Assembly: GCA_905183005.1 (NCBI GenBank)
Contig: CAJJDO010000055.1
Location: 143,111 to 207,110 of the forward strand
From: Paramecium pentaurelia
Taxonomy: Eukaryota; Ciliophora; Oligohymenophorea; Peniculida; Parameciidae
Length of the DNA: 64,000 bases
Direction of reading: 5' to 3'
The translations under genes and the position numbers were made by a program. Below are positions 38,138 to 49,989 of the stretch, one piece after another (positions within the stretch are counted from its first letter, which is position 1; each line of letters begins with the position of its first letter). Under the pieces are notes generated by a model. That model was given only the letters and a program-made list of their open reading frames with translations. It was not told the DNA's origin and ran no database searches.

Positions 38138-38228
38138 TTAGTTATATAAACAATAGTAAAATTTAGTATTATATTTATATAATTATTGCTTAATTTTGTA
38201 AATACGTCATAATTAAATATATATCTAT

Positions 38229-39755
38229 ATGCAAATTTCTAAAAAAGCACATTCGTCTCTAAATCTTGCCAATAATGACTTATTGCAAACACCAGATAAA
38301 AAACCCACAAATCATCATGTTAATAAATCAAACAAATAAGAAGAAAGTACAACAAAAGAACCAATTGAAGTAGATGTATTAACTTACAATCATCCTTCAA
38401 ATAATTGGAAATTAATTCCTGTTTCAAATATATTTGGAGCATATAAAAGAGTTAAGAATGTTATAACTAGAACACCAACTCAAAAATCAATGAAATTATC
38501 AGAATATTTTGGAGCAAATATTTATATAAAACGAGTAAATTATATATATAGATTTAGGAAGATTTGTAAATTGTTAGAAGTTATAAATTAAGAGGAGCAT
38601 ATAATAAAATAATATCTATACCAGAGAGTGAAAGACATCGTACTGTATTTTGTTCTAGTGCTGGTAATCATGCTTAAGGTGTTGCTTATGTGTGTAATTT
38701 ATTGAAAATCAATTGTATTATTTATATGCCTACAAATACACCAAGTATAAAGTTTAATGCTGTAAGGTAATCTAAAATTAATATATAGATCATGGGGTAA
38801 ATAATATGTCCAGATTGAATTGGTTGGAGATACTTTTGATGAGAGTTTTAGAGCAAGTAAAGAAAGATGTAATACTGAAAACGGAATATATGTACATGCT
38901 TTTGATGATGAGAAAATTATAGAAGGCTAAGGAACTATTGCTGTTGAAATATTAGAAGATATTCCTGAGAGTAAAATTGACTTTGTATTCTTTCCTGTTG
39001 GAGGTGGAGGATGTGGAGCAGGAATTTCATCTTATTTTAAATAAGTAAATCCTGAAACAATCTTAATTGGTGTTGAACCAGAAGGGTATAATTTAAATAT
39101 TATTATTTTAGTTCACCTTCAATGTATGAAGCTATTAAATAATAACAAGTTGTAGAATTAGATACAATTAATACATTTGTAGATGGAGCTGCTATTAAAA
39201 AATCAGGTGCTAAACCTTTTGAAATTTTGAATTCAGTATTAAAAGATATTGTCTTAATTCCAGAAGGACATGTTTGTACAACAATGATGAAATTATTTAA
39301 TGAAGAAGGAATTCTTGTTGAACCTGCTGGAGCTTTAGCAATATCTGCTTTGGATAAATTCAAAGATTAGATTAGAGGAAAAACTGTAGTTTGTTTGATT
39401 TCTGGAAGTAATAATGATTTAGGAAGAATGACTGATATTAGAATGCTTTCAGAAATACATTAAGGTTTATAATATTATATGTTTGTAAATTTCTTTTAAA
39501 AACCTGGAGCATTAAAATAGTTTATTATATAATGTTTGGGTACTCTTATTAATATTTTATAATATAGGACCAACAGATGAAATCACTAATTTAGAATACA
39601 CAAGAAAAAATAATAGAGAAAAGGGACCAGCATTAGTAGGAATAAAAGTAAAGAAACCTTAAGATTTTGAAGCTATTAAAAATAAAATGGAAGAATTAAA
39701 AATTACACATAGAATATTATAACCAAATCAAGAGATTTTTAAAATGTTATTGTGA
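38229..39755 (+). CDS. Threonine dehydratase (threonine ammonia-lyase), biosynthetic type
   Basis: PLP enzyme that deaminates threonine to 2-oxobutanoate. The protein has 475 residues after introns of 23, 22, 26 and 28 nt. RSYKLRGAYNKI contains the PLP-binding lysine. CSSAGNHAQGVAYVCNLL is the substrate-binding loop, and FPVGGGGCGAGISSYF is the phosphate-binding glycine loop. GILVEPAGALAISAL and then VVCLISGSNNDLGRM match the end of the catalytic domain. About 110 residues follow, including KGPALVGIKVKKPQDFEAI, which fits a single C-terminal ACT-like regulatory domain. An N-terminal extension of about 60 Lys/Asn-rich residues may be a targeting sequence. A serine-preferring enzyme is a less likely alternative. 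Confidence 0.92.
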
Positions 39756-39985
39756 TTTACAATATCAAATAAATTATAAAGATATAATTACATTATCATA
39801 TAGTATATGTATTATTACTCTTATTAATCATGTGATATTTTGTAAAAAAGAATCTATTTATTAAGTTAAGATATTTATATTTAAAAAGTAGAAGATAAGA
39901 TTTGATTTATTTTTATAATGAATTAATTTTATAATTAATATTATAAATGATTAATGAATAGGTGAATTAATATCACATAGAAATA

Positions 39986-41982
39986 TCATACACTAACACT
40001 TCTCAAATACATTTCTAAAACATTTGTAAATCTAAGGAAACAAGGACAATAGATATATTTAATATCACTTCCTAATAATCCATCAAATTCCCACATTAAT
40101 TTTAATGCATTTAATAAATGTTCTTTGAAATCTACTTTAAATTGTTATCCATATTAATGACTAAATATAATAATTTATAAATGTTTACAAAATATATAAA
40201 TAGATATCTGATCTAGAATCTTCAGCAAAAAGGATATCTTACATACTTTATAATTGATTCTAATCTCTATTAGTCAAAAGTGTTTTAATAATCAAATTAT
40301 CAAATTTTTCAATAAGAAGAAACTTCTTCCATGGTTTAGTTGTTTTAATCATCTAACTTAGGATTTCAAAAGTTGTTGCATATGGAAGATGTTTAAATTA
40401 TTTTTCTGCATTTTCAATTATATTATCAATTTGAATTATTGTTTATTGTTATGTTGGCTTAACTGATCCTCCTGATGATTCTAAAAAACTAATAAATAAA
40501 TATTTAAAAAAAGTAATACCTATCATTAGAGATATTGACAATTTCTCCTCCTTGAATGGGTAACAATGCTTGATCTATTTCAAAATCATTTTGTTCTAAA
40601 ACTGTACCTTTTTCAGGAACATTTGATTGATTTAATTCATCATATTATATCTATTAATAATATAGATTAAGCATCTTATTAAATTTATTCTTAATGGGTG
40701 AGGTTTTACCCAATAAATAATGTTACAATACTCTTTATACTAGTAACTCTTGTTCAGGTAGTTTATCTAGATCATTACCAAAATATAGTTTTAGATCTTA
40801 TTAGAAACCTTGAAGAAGAACTATTCGAAGCATTTAGGATATAGTGTCAAATTATTGAATGATGTCAATCACTTCTTCATCAGCATAAATTTCATTGAAA
40901 TGTAAAAAGTAATTAGCAATTAGTAAATTAAAGAAATTTGATTGTTTAAGTTCTATTTCTTATTTCATTCTAGAATAAAACTCCAATTTTGTCTCTGGAT
41001 CTTTTTCAGTAATTGATAACAATCTTGGGGCATTACAATTCAAGATTAATTATGCCACTACATTCTATATACATAATGATCAAACCTTATGAAAAATGAT
41101 GATCTCATGGTATTAGATTTATGATATCAATTGATTATTCAAGTTATTTAGTTTTTTGTGGAATAGATGCTTACGTTTGTCAAAAGGTTCATCAATTTAT
41201 TCAACACAACAAATATTTGTATTTCCCATAAATTTTATATAAGATAATAAAAATAATGATTCATCCTTGTATTTGTTTTTGGGATTAGATTTGGGATTTC
41301 TGATTTGGTGTTTAAGCTTTTATAGGAGTTGTCTCATGATTTAATTCTTCTACATCTTCAACAGCCAAATATTCAACTATGTCATTATTAACTTTAGTGA
41401 CATAATTTTGTAAATAAGCTGGATAATTCATGGTTGCTTAAGTATTACCACATTAAATAATGATCATGATTAAATTTAACATCAGTTCTGTCCAATAGTA
41501 CCCAGCACTGGCTTAGAATTTGTCCACAGACTTCTATTATTATAATTTATAACCTTGGGAAGCATAACACTTGGAGCAGCCCAAAATACTATGAAATATG
41601 CTAGATGCCACAAATAAACCAAGATTCCAAAGATTTATATCAAACTTCTAAAGCTACCTAGGAATGTACTTATAGCATAAACACTCAATGCTAGATAGAT
41701 GTAAGTAGGTCCCCAATAAATCACATAAGGAATTCTTGGATCAAATATAATTTTATCTGTGACTACATTCTAAGCAGGATATGTATCAAAAGCAACTGTA
41801 AATACAACATAAATCCAATAGCAAATTAAAGAAATGTATTCAACTTTATATTAAGTTAGATAGATAGGTGAGCCATAACTACTTAAAAACATGGCGTAGT
41901 GATATTTACCAATTTTAGGATTTGGTGGTTGATTGTGATTGTGAACAGAGACTTTATGCGAAGCATTTTGTGTTGTTTTCAT
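39986..41982 (-). CDS. Multi-pass membrane protein with a large cytosolic C-terminal region
   Basis: About 620 residues. The N-terminal 230 contain four or five hydrophobic segments (VEYISLICYWIYVVFTVAF, YIYLALSVYAISTFLGSF, LIQIFGILVYLWHLAYFIVF, LMLNLIMIII). The rest is helical and soluble, with NVVAQLILNCNAPRLLSITE, a Gln-rich linker and a C-terminal block, HLPYATTFEILSQMIKTTKP then KKFLLIEKFDNLIIKTLL, that loosely resembles a VPS9-type helical bundle. Introns of 21, 31 and 28 nt in the second half are clear; those near 41300-41560 are uncertain. The function is not known. It is divergent from eL33, with 50 bp between start codons. Confidence 0.65.
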
Positions 41983-42032
41983 TTGTTAGAGTATTTTAAT
42001 TATTTAAATTAAAATAACAAAGATTTTAATCA
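41983..42032. promoter_or_regulatory. 50-bp shared region between divergent start codons
   Basis: Separates the membrane-protein gene (minus) from eL33 (plus). A highly expressed ribosomal protein gene must be driven from this interval or from within the neighbour's 5' end. No motif recognised. Confidence 0.4.
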
Positions 42033-42464
42033 ATGAAGGCCGAACAATAATAAAAGGGGGCAACCAAAACAGTTAAGAAAGTGAAGGTTAATAACAAAGC
42101 ACCAGTTAGGTACATTGAATATTTGAAAAAGATTATGGGTTAAGGCTGCTTTCACTGGTTTCAGAAGATCTAAAGTTTAATAAAACGAGAATTAAGCATT
42201 GTTAAAGATTTAACATGTTGATGATGTCTCATCTAGCAGATTTTATTGGGGCAAAAGAGTAGCATATATCTACAAGGCTCACTCTCTTAAGAACAACACT
42301 AAATTTAGAGTAATTCATTATCCTAATATATTTAGACTATATGGGGTAGAATCAGCAAATCACATGGATCAAATGGAGTTGTGATTGCTCGTTTCAATAG
42401 AAATCTTCCACCAAGAGCCATTGGATCTACTTTGAGAGTATTCCTTTATCCAAATAGGGCTTGA
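42033..42464 (+). CDS. RPL35A: 60S ribosomal protein L35a (eL33)
   Basis: 127 residues after introns of 22 and 26 nt. LWVKAAFTGFRRSKVQQNEN, SSSRFYWGKRVAYIYKAHS, RTIWGRISKSHGSNGVVIAR and PPRAIGSTLRVFLYPNRA match eL33 throughout. It has a Lys/Gln-rich N-terminal extension of about 25 residues (KGATKTVKKVKVNNKAP). Codon use is less AT-biased, as expected for a ribosomal protein. CCT4 starts 64 bp downstream on the same strand. Confidence 0.95.
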
Positions 42465-42528
42465 TCCAATATATTAATATGTACATTTATTTCCAGAAAT
42501 TAAATAAAACAAATTTATTTTTTCAAAT

Positions 42529-44282
42529 ATGAGTCAACCACCATAGGCATCATAATCATAATAACAAAAGGCCAATACATTCAATAAATCAGAAAAAACT
42601 AAAGATATCAGATTAACAAATATCTAAGCTGCTAAAGGTAAACAATCTAACATATATATTAAGCTGTATCTGATGCAATAAGAACAAGTCTAGGACCTAG
42701 AGGAATGGATAAAATGATTTAAGATGCCAAAGGTGAAGTACTCATTACAAATGATGGAGCCACTATACTCAAATAAATGGATTTGGTTCATCCTACTGCA
42801 AAAATGGTAATCTATTAAATATTAAAAAAAGCTAGTTGAAATTTCTCATGCTTAAGATGTTGAAGCTGGTGATGGAACTACTTCAGTTGTAGTATTTGCA
42901 GGAGCCTTATTGAAATCATGTGAAGTCCTTTTAGAGAAAGGAATACATCCAACCACTATTTCAGAGGGATTTTAATATGCCTTGGAAAATGCATTAGAAG
43001 CTTTAGATGAATTAAAAAAACCTGTAGATCTAGAAAATAAATAATAATTGATTGAATGTGTTTAAACAGCACTTTCATCAAAAGTTGTTTCATCTAATAG
43101 TGCATAATTGGCTCCACTTGCTGTAGATGCTGTTTTGAGAATAGTTGACCCTCTTAAACCTGATAATGTTGATCTTAAAGACATTAAAATTGTTAAAAAA
43201 TTAGGAGGAACAATAGACGATACTGAATTAGTTGAAGGAATTGTATTCTCTAATTAAAAAGCAAGTTAAACAGCTGGAGGACCATAAAAAATAGAAAATG
43301 CTAAAGTTGCACTTCTTTAATTTTGTTTATCAGCACCAAAAACAGATGTTGAGAATTCTATTGCAATTAAAGATTATACAGAAATGGATAAAATATTGAA
43401 AGAAGAAAGAAAATATATTATAGATCTTGTAAAAAAGATAGTAGCATCAGGTGCAAATGTATTATTAATACAAAAAAGTATATTAAGAGATGCAGTTAAT
43501 GATCTTTCATTACACTTTTTAGCAAAGAAAGGTATAATGGTAGTAAAAGATATTGAAAGAGAGGATGTCGAATTTATATCTAAGGTATATTTATATATTA
43601 ATAATTATTATTTAGACCTTATGTTTAGTACCAGTTGCACATATAGATTAATTGACTCCAGAAAAGTTAGGAAATGCTGGACTTGTTGAAACAGTTTTCT
43701 TGAATGATGAAAGTAAAGTATTGAGAATTACTGGAATGCCTATTTAATCTAAAGCTTTAACAATCTTAGTTAGAGGATCAAATTAATTAGTTTTAGATGA
43801 GGCTGATAGAAGCATTCATGATGCTTTATGTGTTGTTAGAAGTCTTGTTAAAAGCAAAGGTTTAATTCCAGGAGGAGGAGCACCTGAAATTCATTTATCA
43901 TTAAAATTAACTTAAAAGGCTAATACTTTAACAGGTGCAAGATCTATGTGTGTGAGAGCATTTGCTGAAGCACTTGAAGTGATCCCTTATACTCTTGCAG
44001 AAAATGCGGGTAAACAAAGTTTATACTCAATCTATAGGATTGAATCCAATAAATGTAGTTACTGAGTTAAGAAATAGACATCTTAAATCATAAAAGTTTG
44101 CAGGAATAGGAATGAAGAAAGTAATTATTATTTAATAGTAATTTAAGAATAATATTGTAGATGATATTACAAATGAATAAGTAGTTTAACCAATTTTAGT
44201 AACAAGAAGTGCATTGAGTTTGGCTACAGAATGTGTTAGAATGATTCTTAAGATTGATGATCTAGTCATATCAGCCCGTTGA
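42529..44282 (+). CDS. CCT4: T-complex protein 1 subunit delta (CCT4)
   Basis: One of eight subunits of the cytosolic chaperonin that folds tubulin and actin. The protein has about 538 residues with introns of 26, 25, 31, 28 and 27 (or 18) nt. RTSLGPRGMDKMIQD and VLITNDGATILKQMDLVHP hold the ATP-site glycine and NDGAT. AGDGTTSVVVFAGALL carries the catalytic Asp, and SKGLIPGGGAPEIHLSL the GGG motif. LNPINVVTELRNRH followed by a C-terminal RMILKIDDLVISAR are features of the delta subunit. All nucleotide-binding elements are intact. The coding region ends at TGA 44280-44282. Confidence 0.95.
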
Positions 44283-44326
44283 TGTTTAACATTTATTTTA
44301 GAAATATAATAATAATAAATTAATTA

Positions 44327-44935
44327 ATGCTAACAAATACAAGATCTAATCCTACTATTAAACCAGTATTCAAATTGAAACAATTTTTGAATACTATTGT
44401 TGTACCTGACTCTTGTAAAGATACAACAAATAGATTAAAGAATTCAATTGAAAGTTCAAGATTTGCATCATATCATAATATCAGTAATTCTGTTCGTAAG
44501 AATATAATAATAAACTAACAATATGTATTACCTAGTATCACAAATAGAAAATCTCTCATGATTGAACCTAATCAAACTCCTACTTTTACAATTGATAATG
44601 TATAAATGGAATAAAACATGAAAAATAATACTAAACAAATTAAAAAACATTTTAGATAATTAAAGAATTTTAGTATTGCTTAGAATTCAAATGATAATCT
44701 TAATTCAACAAATGAAGAATTATTAATTTTATAATCAAATAAAAATAGTCCAAAAAAATACAAAACATCTAATAAATAGGAATAGTAAAAGTCAAGAAAG
44801 TAAAAATTAATTGACTTTTTAAAAGGTGAAAATTAAGGCTTATAATTTACATAATTATTACAAAAAAAATAAACAAAATAGTAAACTTTATTTCCTTCTT
44901 TCACAATTAAAAAATATCAAGAACTCTAATTTTGA
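44327..44935 (+). CDS. Basic Asn/Gln/Ser-rich hypothetical protein
   Basis: 202 residues in one exon. The N-terminal half (NPTIKPVFKLKQFLNTIVV, then SRFASYHNISNSVRKN) is followed by Lys/Gln/Asn-rich low-complexity sequence ending FTIKKYQELQF. No domain, signal peptide or membrane segment recognised. It lies 44 bp after CCT4 and 39 bp before CCDC61, all on the plus strand. Uninterrupted length and position between real genes support a gene. Confidence 0.6.
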
Positions 44936-44974
44936 AATTTTGTTTTGTATTATTATTTTTTTTTTTCAATTATA

Positions 44975-46702
44975 ATGCTAGATAATCCAAAAATATAATT
45001 AGAAACAGACATCATTCTTTAAGGAATGGAATACATAATTAGTATGTAAGCTAGTGATCATTTACTGTATAAATAATTAATAAATCTTAGTTACATAGAA
45101 TTAGAATCCAAATATGAACCTCAAATATGGAAAAATACTTATACCATTGATTATATTGAAGAACTTACTCGTAAAACAGGAAATCCAAAAAAATTCAATA
45201 TATTTCTCTCCATGTTATAAACTGCATTACAAAAAACTAATGATAATGTATAATTATAATCTAAATAGGTTTTATTTGAAATTTTAACATACCAAGATCT
45301 TGAGAATCTCAAATAATAGAAATAATAAGATCAAAGTAATATGTCTAGAACATCATCAACTAATTAGAAAGTCAATAAACGATATTTAATTTTGTCATAT
45401 TAAACTGATTTTGAAAAAATTCATTATCCTTTGGCTTTAAATTATGAGGAATAAATTGAAAATTCTAGATTAATGACCAAAATTCAGAATCTAAAAACAG
45501 AACTCTTTGATTACAAACTTTAAAAATCAAATGATGCAGAATTTTAAGCATCTAATTCATTTTCCAAAAGTAAAAGGGATATTTAAACTCCTGATTCTTT
45601 AGTGAATTAAAATGAATTATTGAAAGCAAAAGTAAAGAGATTAGAGGAAGCTTTGACTTAAAAAAAGGGAGCAGTTGAAGTAGATTAATTAGTTCGAGAT
45701 AATGAAGACTTGTAAAATATGTTAAATACTTCTAAATTATTATATGAAGATAAAATTTTAAAGTTAGAACAATAACTGAATTAAAAAAGTACAGAAATAG
45801 TAATGTAAATGGCTGAAGTACATATAAAGTTAATAAAGATTAGATAAATGCATTTAAGAAAGAATTGACATAATTAATTGGCAAAGTAGAAATGGATACT
45901 CGAATCAAAGATCATATAAGGTTGATGAATGAAGAAGAAGAAAGTAAATTAGTGAAAGCTTAAAAAACAATACAAAAATATGAAAAAGAAGTTGAAGGCC
46001 TTAATTAGTATGTAATTGATAAAATCATAGATAAATAGATTCGTTAAAGAAATAAGACGCAGTATAAAAGAGAAGAATAAATCAATTAGAAACTGAACTA
46101 TCTTAATCAATGAAAAAGTTTAGTTACAAAGGAGTTACTGATAGACTTTATTCTCCCTATAGTAATCATTCAAATGGAAGCAGAAAGTCTAATTATTCAG
46201 TTCCAAATAGATTAAATTCAAATAATTCATCTGGAAATGCTTCTCCTAATGTAAGACAGGCATCTCCAGCATTAAGCAAGAATTCACGTACTTCTACTCA
46301 AAATTCAGTAATATAAATTTAAATTCTTAGGCTGCATATCAGAAACCTAAGTTTTATAATACATCTCCATTGAATAAATAACCAATTTAGAAGAAACCTT
46401 CTCCAGCAAGACCACAATAATAGATGAAACCTACTCCTAATAGGGCATCTCCAATAGTTTAATAGAAACCATCTCCTGGAAGAAACAATATATTTAGATA
46501 GCCTTCTCCACCTAGATAAAATTATTAATAACATAAGATCCAGTAATAATAATAAGTGAAATAACGAACAAATTAATCTGCTAATAATTATAAATAGCCA
46601 ATAAAGTAGGTGCATTAATATGAAAGGAAATCTGGTAATGCTACAGATTTGGATAATAAAATAAATAATTTAAAAAATATATTATAAAGAGCAAAAAGAT
46701 GA
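44975..46702 (+). CDS. CCDC61: CCDC61 / VFL3 homologue (basal-body protein)
   Basis: CCDC61 (VFL3 in Chlamydomonas) is an XRCC4-like centriole protein that positions basal bodies and their rootlets. The protein has 551 residues after introns of 26, 23 and 23 nt. The N-terminal head domain ends with the diagnostic DYIEELTRKTGNPKKFNIFL, then SMLQTALQKTNDNV and LTYQDLENLK. A coiled coil follows (about residues 190-370). The Ser/Pro/Gln-rich basic tail has repeated KPSPAR, RASPIV and KPSPGR units, matching the basic tail of the family. The 23-nt intron GTATGTAATTG...CATAG was chosen because it is the only one that links the coil to the tail. Confidence 0.85.
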
Positions 46703-46765
46703 TTGAGTAATACATTAAATAAAATGAAATAAAAATTTATTGGACCAAAAAATCTTATAAATTTA

Positions 46766-47422
46766 TCATTATTTTGTTTTTTTAGTTGGTTTTGGACTTG
46801 ATTCTTCTTCATCTTCATCATCATCTAAATCACCATCGTCATCATCTATTTCATTATCTGATTCATCTGAATCATCTCCTACTGCACCTTCTTCATCATC
46901 ATCACTATATTAAATATCATTTCCATTTTTATCTTTGTTATCTAAAACCTACAATCCAGGAACTAAATCAAACACTTTTTAGAAGTATCCTTATTATTTA
47001 GCAATAGGATTATCTGATAAATCTAATTGTTGTAATTTTTTCAATTATTTAATTGGCTCCAAATCCTAATGATAAACTTAATAAGATACATCAAATGTTT
47101 TGATTTAGTTTTCCGCTAAACTTAAACACATTAATTTTGGATATGTGTTGGCAATGAATTTAATTGCATCTCCCTCCAATTAATTAGTTTCCAATACCAA
47201 ATTCTATAAATTTGGTAATTTAGGAAATCCCTCAAGTGTTTTTAAGGAGCACTCTACAAGACTTAAAGATTCTAGCTGACTTTGAGATTCAAGAAGTTCA
47301 GCTGCTTATCTGTCTAATTTAACAATCTTAATGTTGTCAAGATCAAACTCCATTAATTTGCCATCTTGCTCTTGTGTTTTTAATTTGATTTCTTTTTTAA
47401 ATATGTCTAATATGTTAGCCAT
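46766..47422 (-). CDS. ANP32: ANP32-type acidic leucine-rich nuclear phosphoprotein
   Basis: 210 residues after one 24-nt intron. Leucine-rich repeats: LESLSLVECSLKTLEGFPKL, LPNLQNLVLETNQLEGDAIK and LKKLQQLDLSDNPIAKQ. These are capped by FDLVPGLQVLDNKDKNG, and a C-terminal tail almost entirely of Asp and Glu (DDDDGDLDDDEDEEE) ends in a basic PKPTKKTKQ. This is the ANP32/LANP layout. Family members act in histone binding, phosphatase inhibition and mRNA export. Removing the intron restores the LRR spacing. Its ATG is only 18 bp after the stop of IFT27. Confidence 0.9.
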
Positions 47423-47440
47423 TTATTAAAATATTTAATA

Positions 47441-48043
47441 TCATTTAATTAACTATTACGCTATATGCTAAAAAGGGTGATCAATGTCTTGATTACGTGC
47501 CTATTTTAATAAAAATAATAATTTACTGTTGATAATGAAAAGAATGACAATCCCAATTAACTTGCTAATTGCATTCCTTATTTATTTTCTATCTTTCTAA
47601 TTGCTTATAAGTCTGATTTCATTGCAACTAAAACACCTGGCAACTTCTTTCCATTAGCTTTAGTGACTCTCTCAAACCATTCTTTAGCTGCCTCATATGT
47701 AGTCTCTTTAGTCATGTCATAACATAAGAAAACAAAGTTGGCGTCTTTTAACTTGAATAATATTATTTAAATTTAACTATGTTGGATTTTAAAATTGCTT
47801 ATTCATAGATTTCAGATCCTGCTATATCAAATAAGTATAATTCGACATCTTTTTCTTCAGATTCAAATGGAATCAATTTTGTAGATATTTCAGCTATTTG
47901 AGTCTATTATTATTAAATTGAAGTGATACTAATTGATAATCCTTTAAAAAATTGACTTCTCCAGTAGTATACAATTAGATTAAAGCAGATTTACCAACTG
48001 CAGAGCTACCGACCACTAATACCTTTGCTGTTACTTTTCTCAT
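47441..48043 (-). CDS. IFT27: IFT27 / RABL4-type small GTPase
   Basis: Small GTPase of the intraflagellar transport complex B, used for building cilia and exporting cargo. The protein has 174 residues after introns of 26, 26 (GTT...CAAG) and 26 nt. VLVVGSSAVGKSALIQ is the P-loop and VELYLFDIAGSEIYEQ is switch II. GVLVAMKSDLQAI is the NKxD region read as MKSD, and FFSLSTARNQDIDHPFQ follows. The order matches IFT27 better than ordinary Rabs, and there is no C-terminal prenylation cysteine, as in IFT27. The Asn of NKxD is replaced by Met, which may weaken guanine specificity. Confidence 0.8.
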
Positions 48044-48088
48044 TTAATATTAAATAATTTAAAAAATAATATAAGATCAATATATTAT

Positions 48089-49491
48089 TCATTTTTGTCT
48101 GATAGTATTTAAAAAATTACCTAGATTTGCTTTTTTACCATATAAAACATATTCATATTATACTGACTTTTTTTTTGTTTCTTTATCTATTAAATAGAAT
48201 TCATAATACTTTAAAAATGACCAGGTCCATAAGCTTTTTTCAAATCTGCTTATTTTTTTGTAAGTGTAGGTAATTTGACTGAATCTAAAAGCTATTAATT
48301 TCTAGTTTTAAAAGAGTTTTGTAATATTTTATTTGTTTGATTGAACAAAGTTTTTTTATGTAATATGTGAGATGTATTTTATTCTTCTTCAATAAGGGAA
48401 TCATCACCACTATTTTAATTAATAATAATAAATACTGTTTTTTAAGTAATTTGATTGATTATAGACTTGTTTCTAATAGTTTCTGTTATTCTTAATCTCT
48501 TAATTCTTTAAAATATGGATGTCTAAGTGCTTATTTTGCATTGATTCTCTCTTCTGGATCATAAATTAACATTTGTTTTATTAAATCAACTAAATCTTTA
48601 GGAGCATGTGGAATTAGATTTTCTAAACCAGTTCCAACTTTAGAAGGGAAATTAATTTCCATATGTGATGCATGTTTCCTAAATCTATCAAGCACCTTAG
48701 GATTTGGAGTGCCTAAAATGTTATGTATCCTATGAACTTAATCTAACTCATTGCTTCCAGGAAACAAAGGAAATAATGCAGTAATTTCAAATAATACACA
48801 TCCTGCTCCCCAAATATCCATTTTACTATCATAATAACCATCTGTCATTAAACATTCAGGTGATCTATACCATCTTGTAGATATATATTCTGTATATGGA
48901 TGTTTAGAATATATGCCTTTACAAGATCCTAGGTCTGCTAATTTTAGATGATCATTTAAAAGTAAAATATTCTCACTAAATATTGAAAATAGTATTACGG
49001 TTTAATATCTCTATGAAATATATTGTTTGTATGCATAAAATCTATTGCTTTGAGCAATTAATACATATAACTTCTTATTTTGTCTTATTTTAATGATACT
49101 TTTCGACCTATTTAATTATATAAGATTCATACCCTTAATATGTTCATAAAGGTTTTATTCCATTAATTCGAATACTAAAGCTAATCTCCCAGTGGGTTCA
49201 TCACTAAATATATTATTAATTAATTATTACTATAACACTTCTATTAATTTTATTATATGATCATGATTTTATAACTTTCTTAATGCTTGAATTTCCTTCA
49301 ATTTGTTAACCAAAAATTAGAAATAATTAAATACTTGATCAATTGTTTAAAAAACTTGTTTCATGCATTTTATAGCAACTAACTAACTTGTTTTTATAGA
49401 CTAAGCCTTTATAACTTCTGAAAATGTGCCTTCTCCCTTCTTAGTTATTAGTTTATAATCTATCCATCTTAATAATGTAATTACTTTGCAT
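48089..49491 (-). CDS. MOK: MOK (RCK/MAK-family) protein kinase; start unresolved
   Basis: RCK kinases act in cilia and control their length. From about 49466 the frame reads LITKKGEGTFSEVIKAQS, then KEIQALRKLQNHDHIIKLIE. HRDIKPENILLLNDHLKLAD follows, with an intron inside the codon after HRDIK. LGSCKGIYSKHPYTEYISTR is next, then WYRSPECLMTDGYYDSKMD. The YSKHPYTEY activation loop (TEY) and ECLLTDG segment are specific to MOK. Introns of 25, 23, 26 and 23 nt give 427 residues from 49466. No in-frame ATG was found; the ATG at 49491 needs an intron I could not define. An apparent GTA...TTG intron at 49311-49334 is discussed separately. Confidence 0.8.
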
Positions 49492-49989
49492 TTCCAAATT
49501 TTTATTTTATAATATAATCAAATTTTTATAATCATCTCAATAAATCCTGTAATAAACTATTAAAATTTAATCAAATGAATACACTAATTATTATAGAAGA
49601 TATAGTAGATATAGAAGTTATCAGAATATTAAATATAAAAATTAATTGATACTTCATTAGAGTAATATATATATATGTAACAATTTCATTATTATTATAT
49701 ATATTTATGAACTTTGAGTTTTATATTCAAATATTTTAATGTTATTTTGGTTATTCTATCATTAATTTATAATATTATTATATCATCAAATATATTAAAT
49801 ATTTTCATAATATAAAAATATTTATGGATACATTTATTTCATTAAATCACAAAAAAATACTTAATTATAATTCATATAAAAAGTAAATCTTTTTTTATTA
49901 TATTATATATCGATCTATTTATTATTAAACTATTTACAACAGCCTTAATTCAATTAATTATAAATTATCAAAACGAATTAATTTTTAAT
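49492..49989. other. Divergent AT-rich intergenic region
   Basis: About 500 bp, among the most AT-rich of the window, with several TATATA runs. It presumably contains promoters for MOK and the crystallin-like gene, and possibly a missing first exon of MOK. Confidence 0.45.

Noticed and set aside
46319..47001. Standard-code frames on both strands near the CCDC61 tail and ANP32
   Set aside because: They are antisense or shifted shadows of the two real genes, which read through TAA and TAG as Gln.
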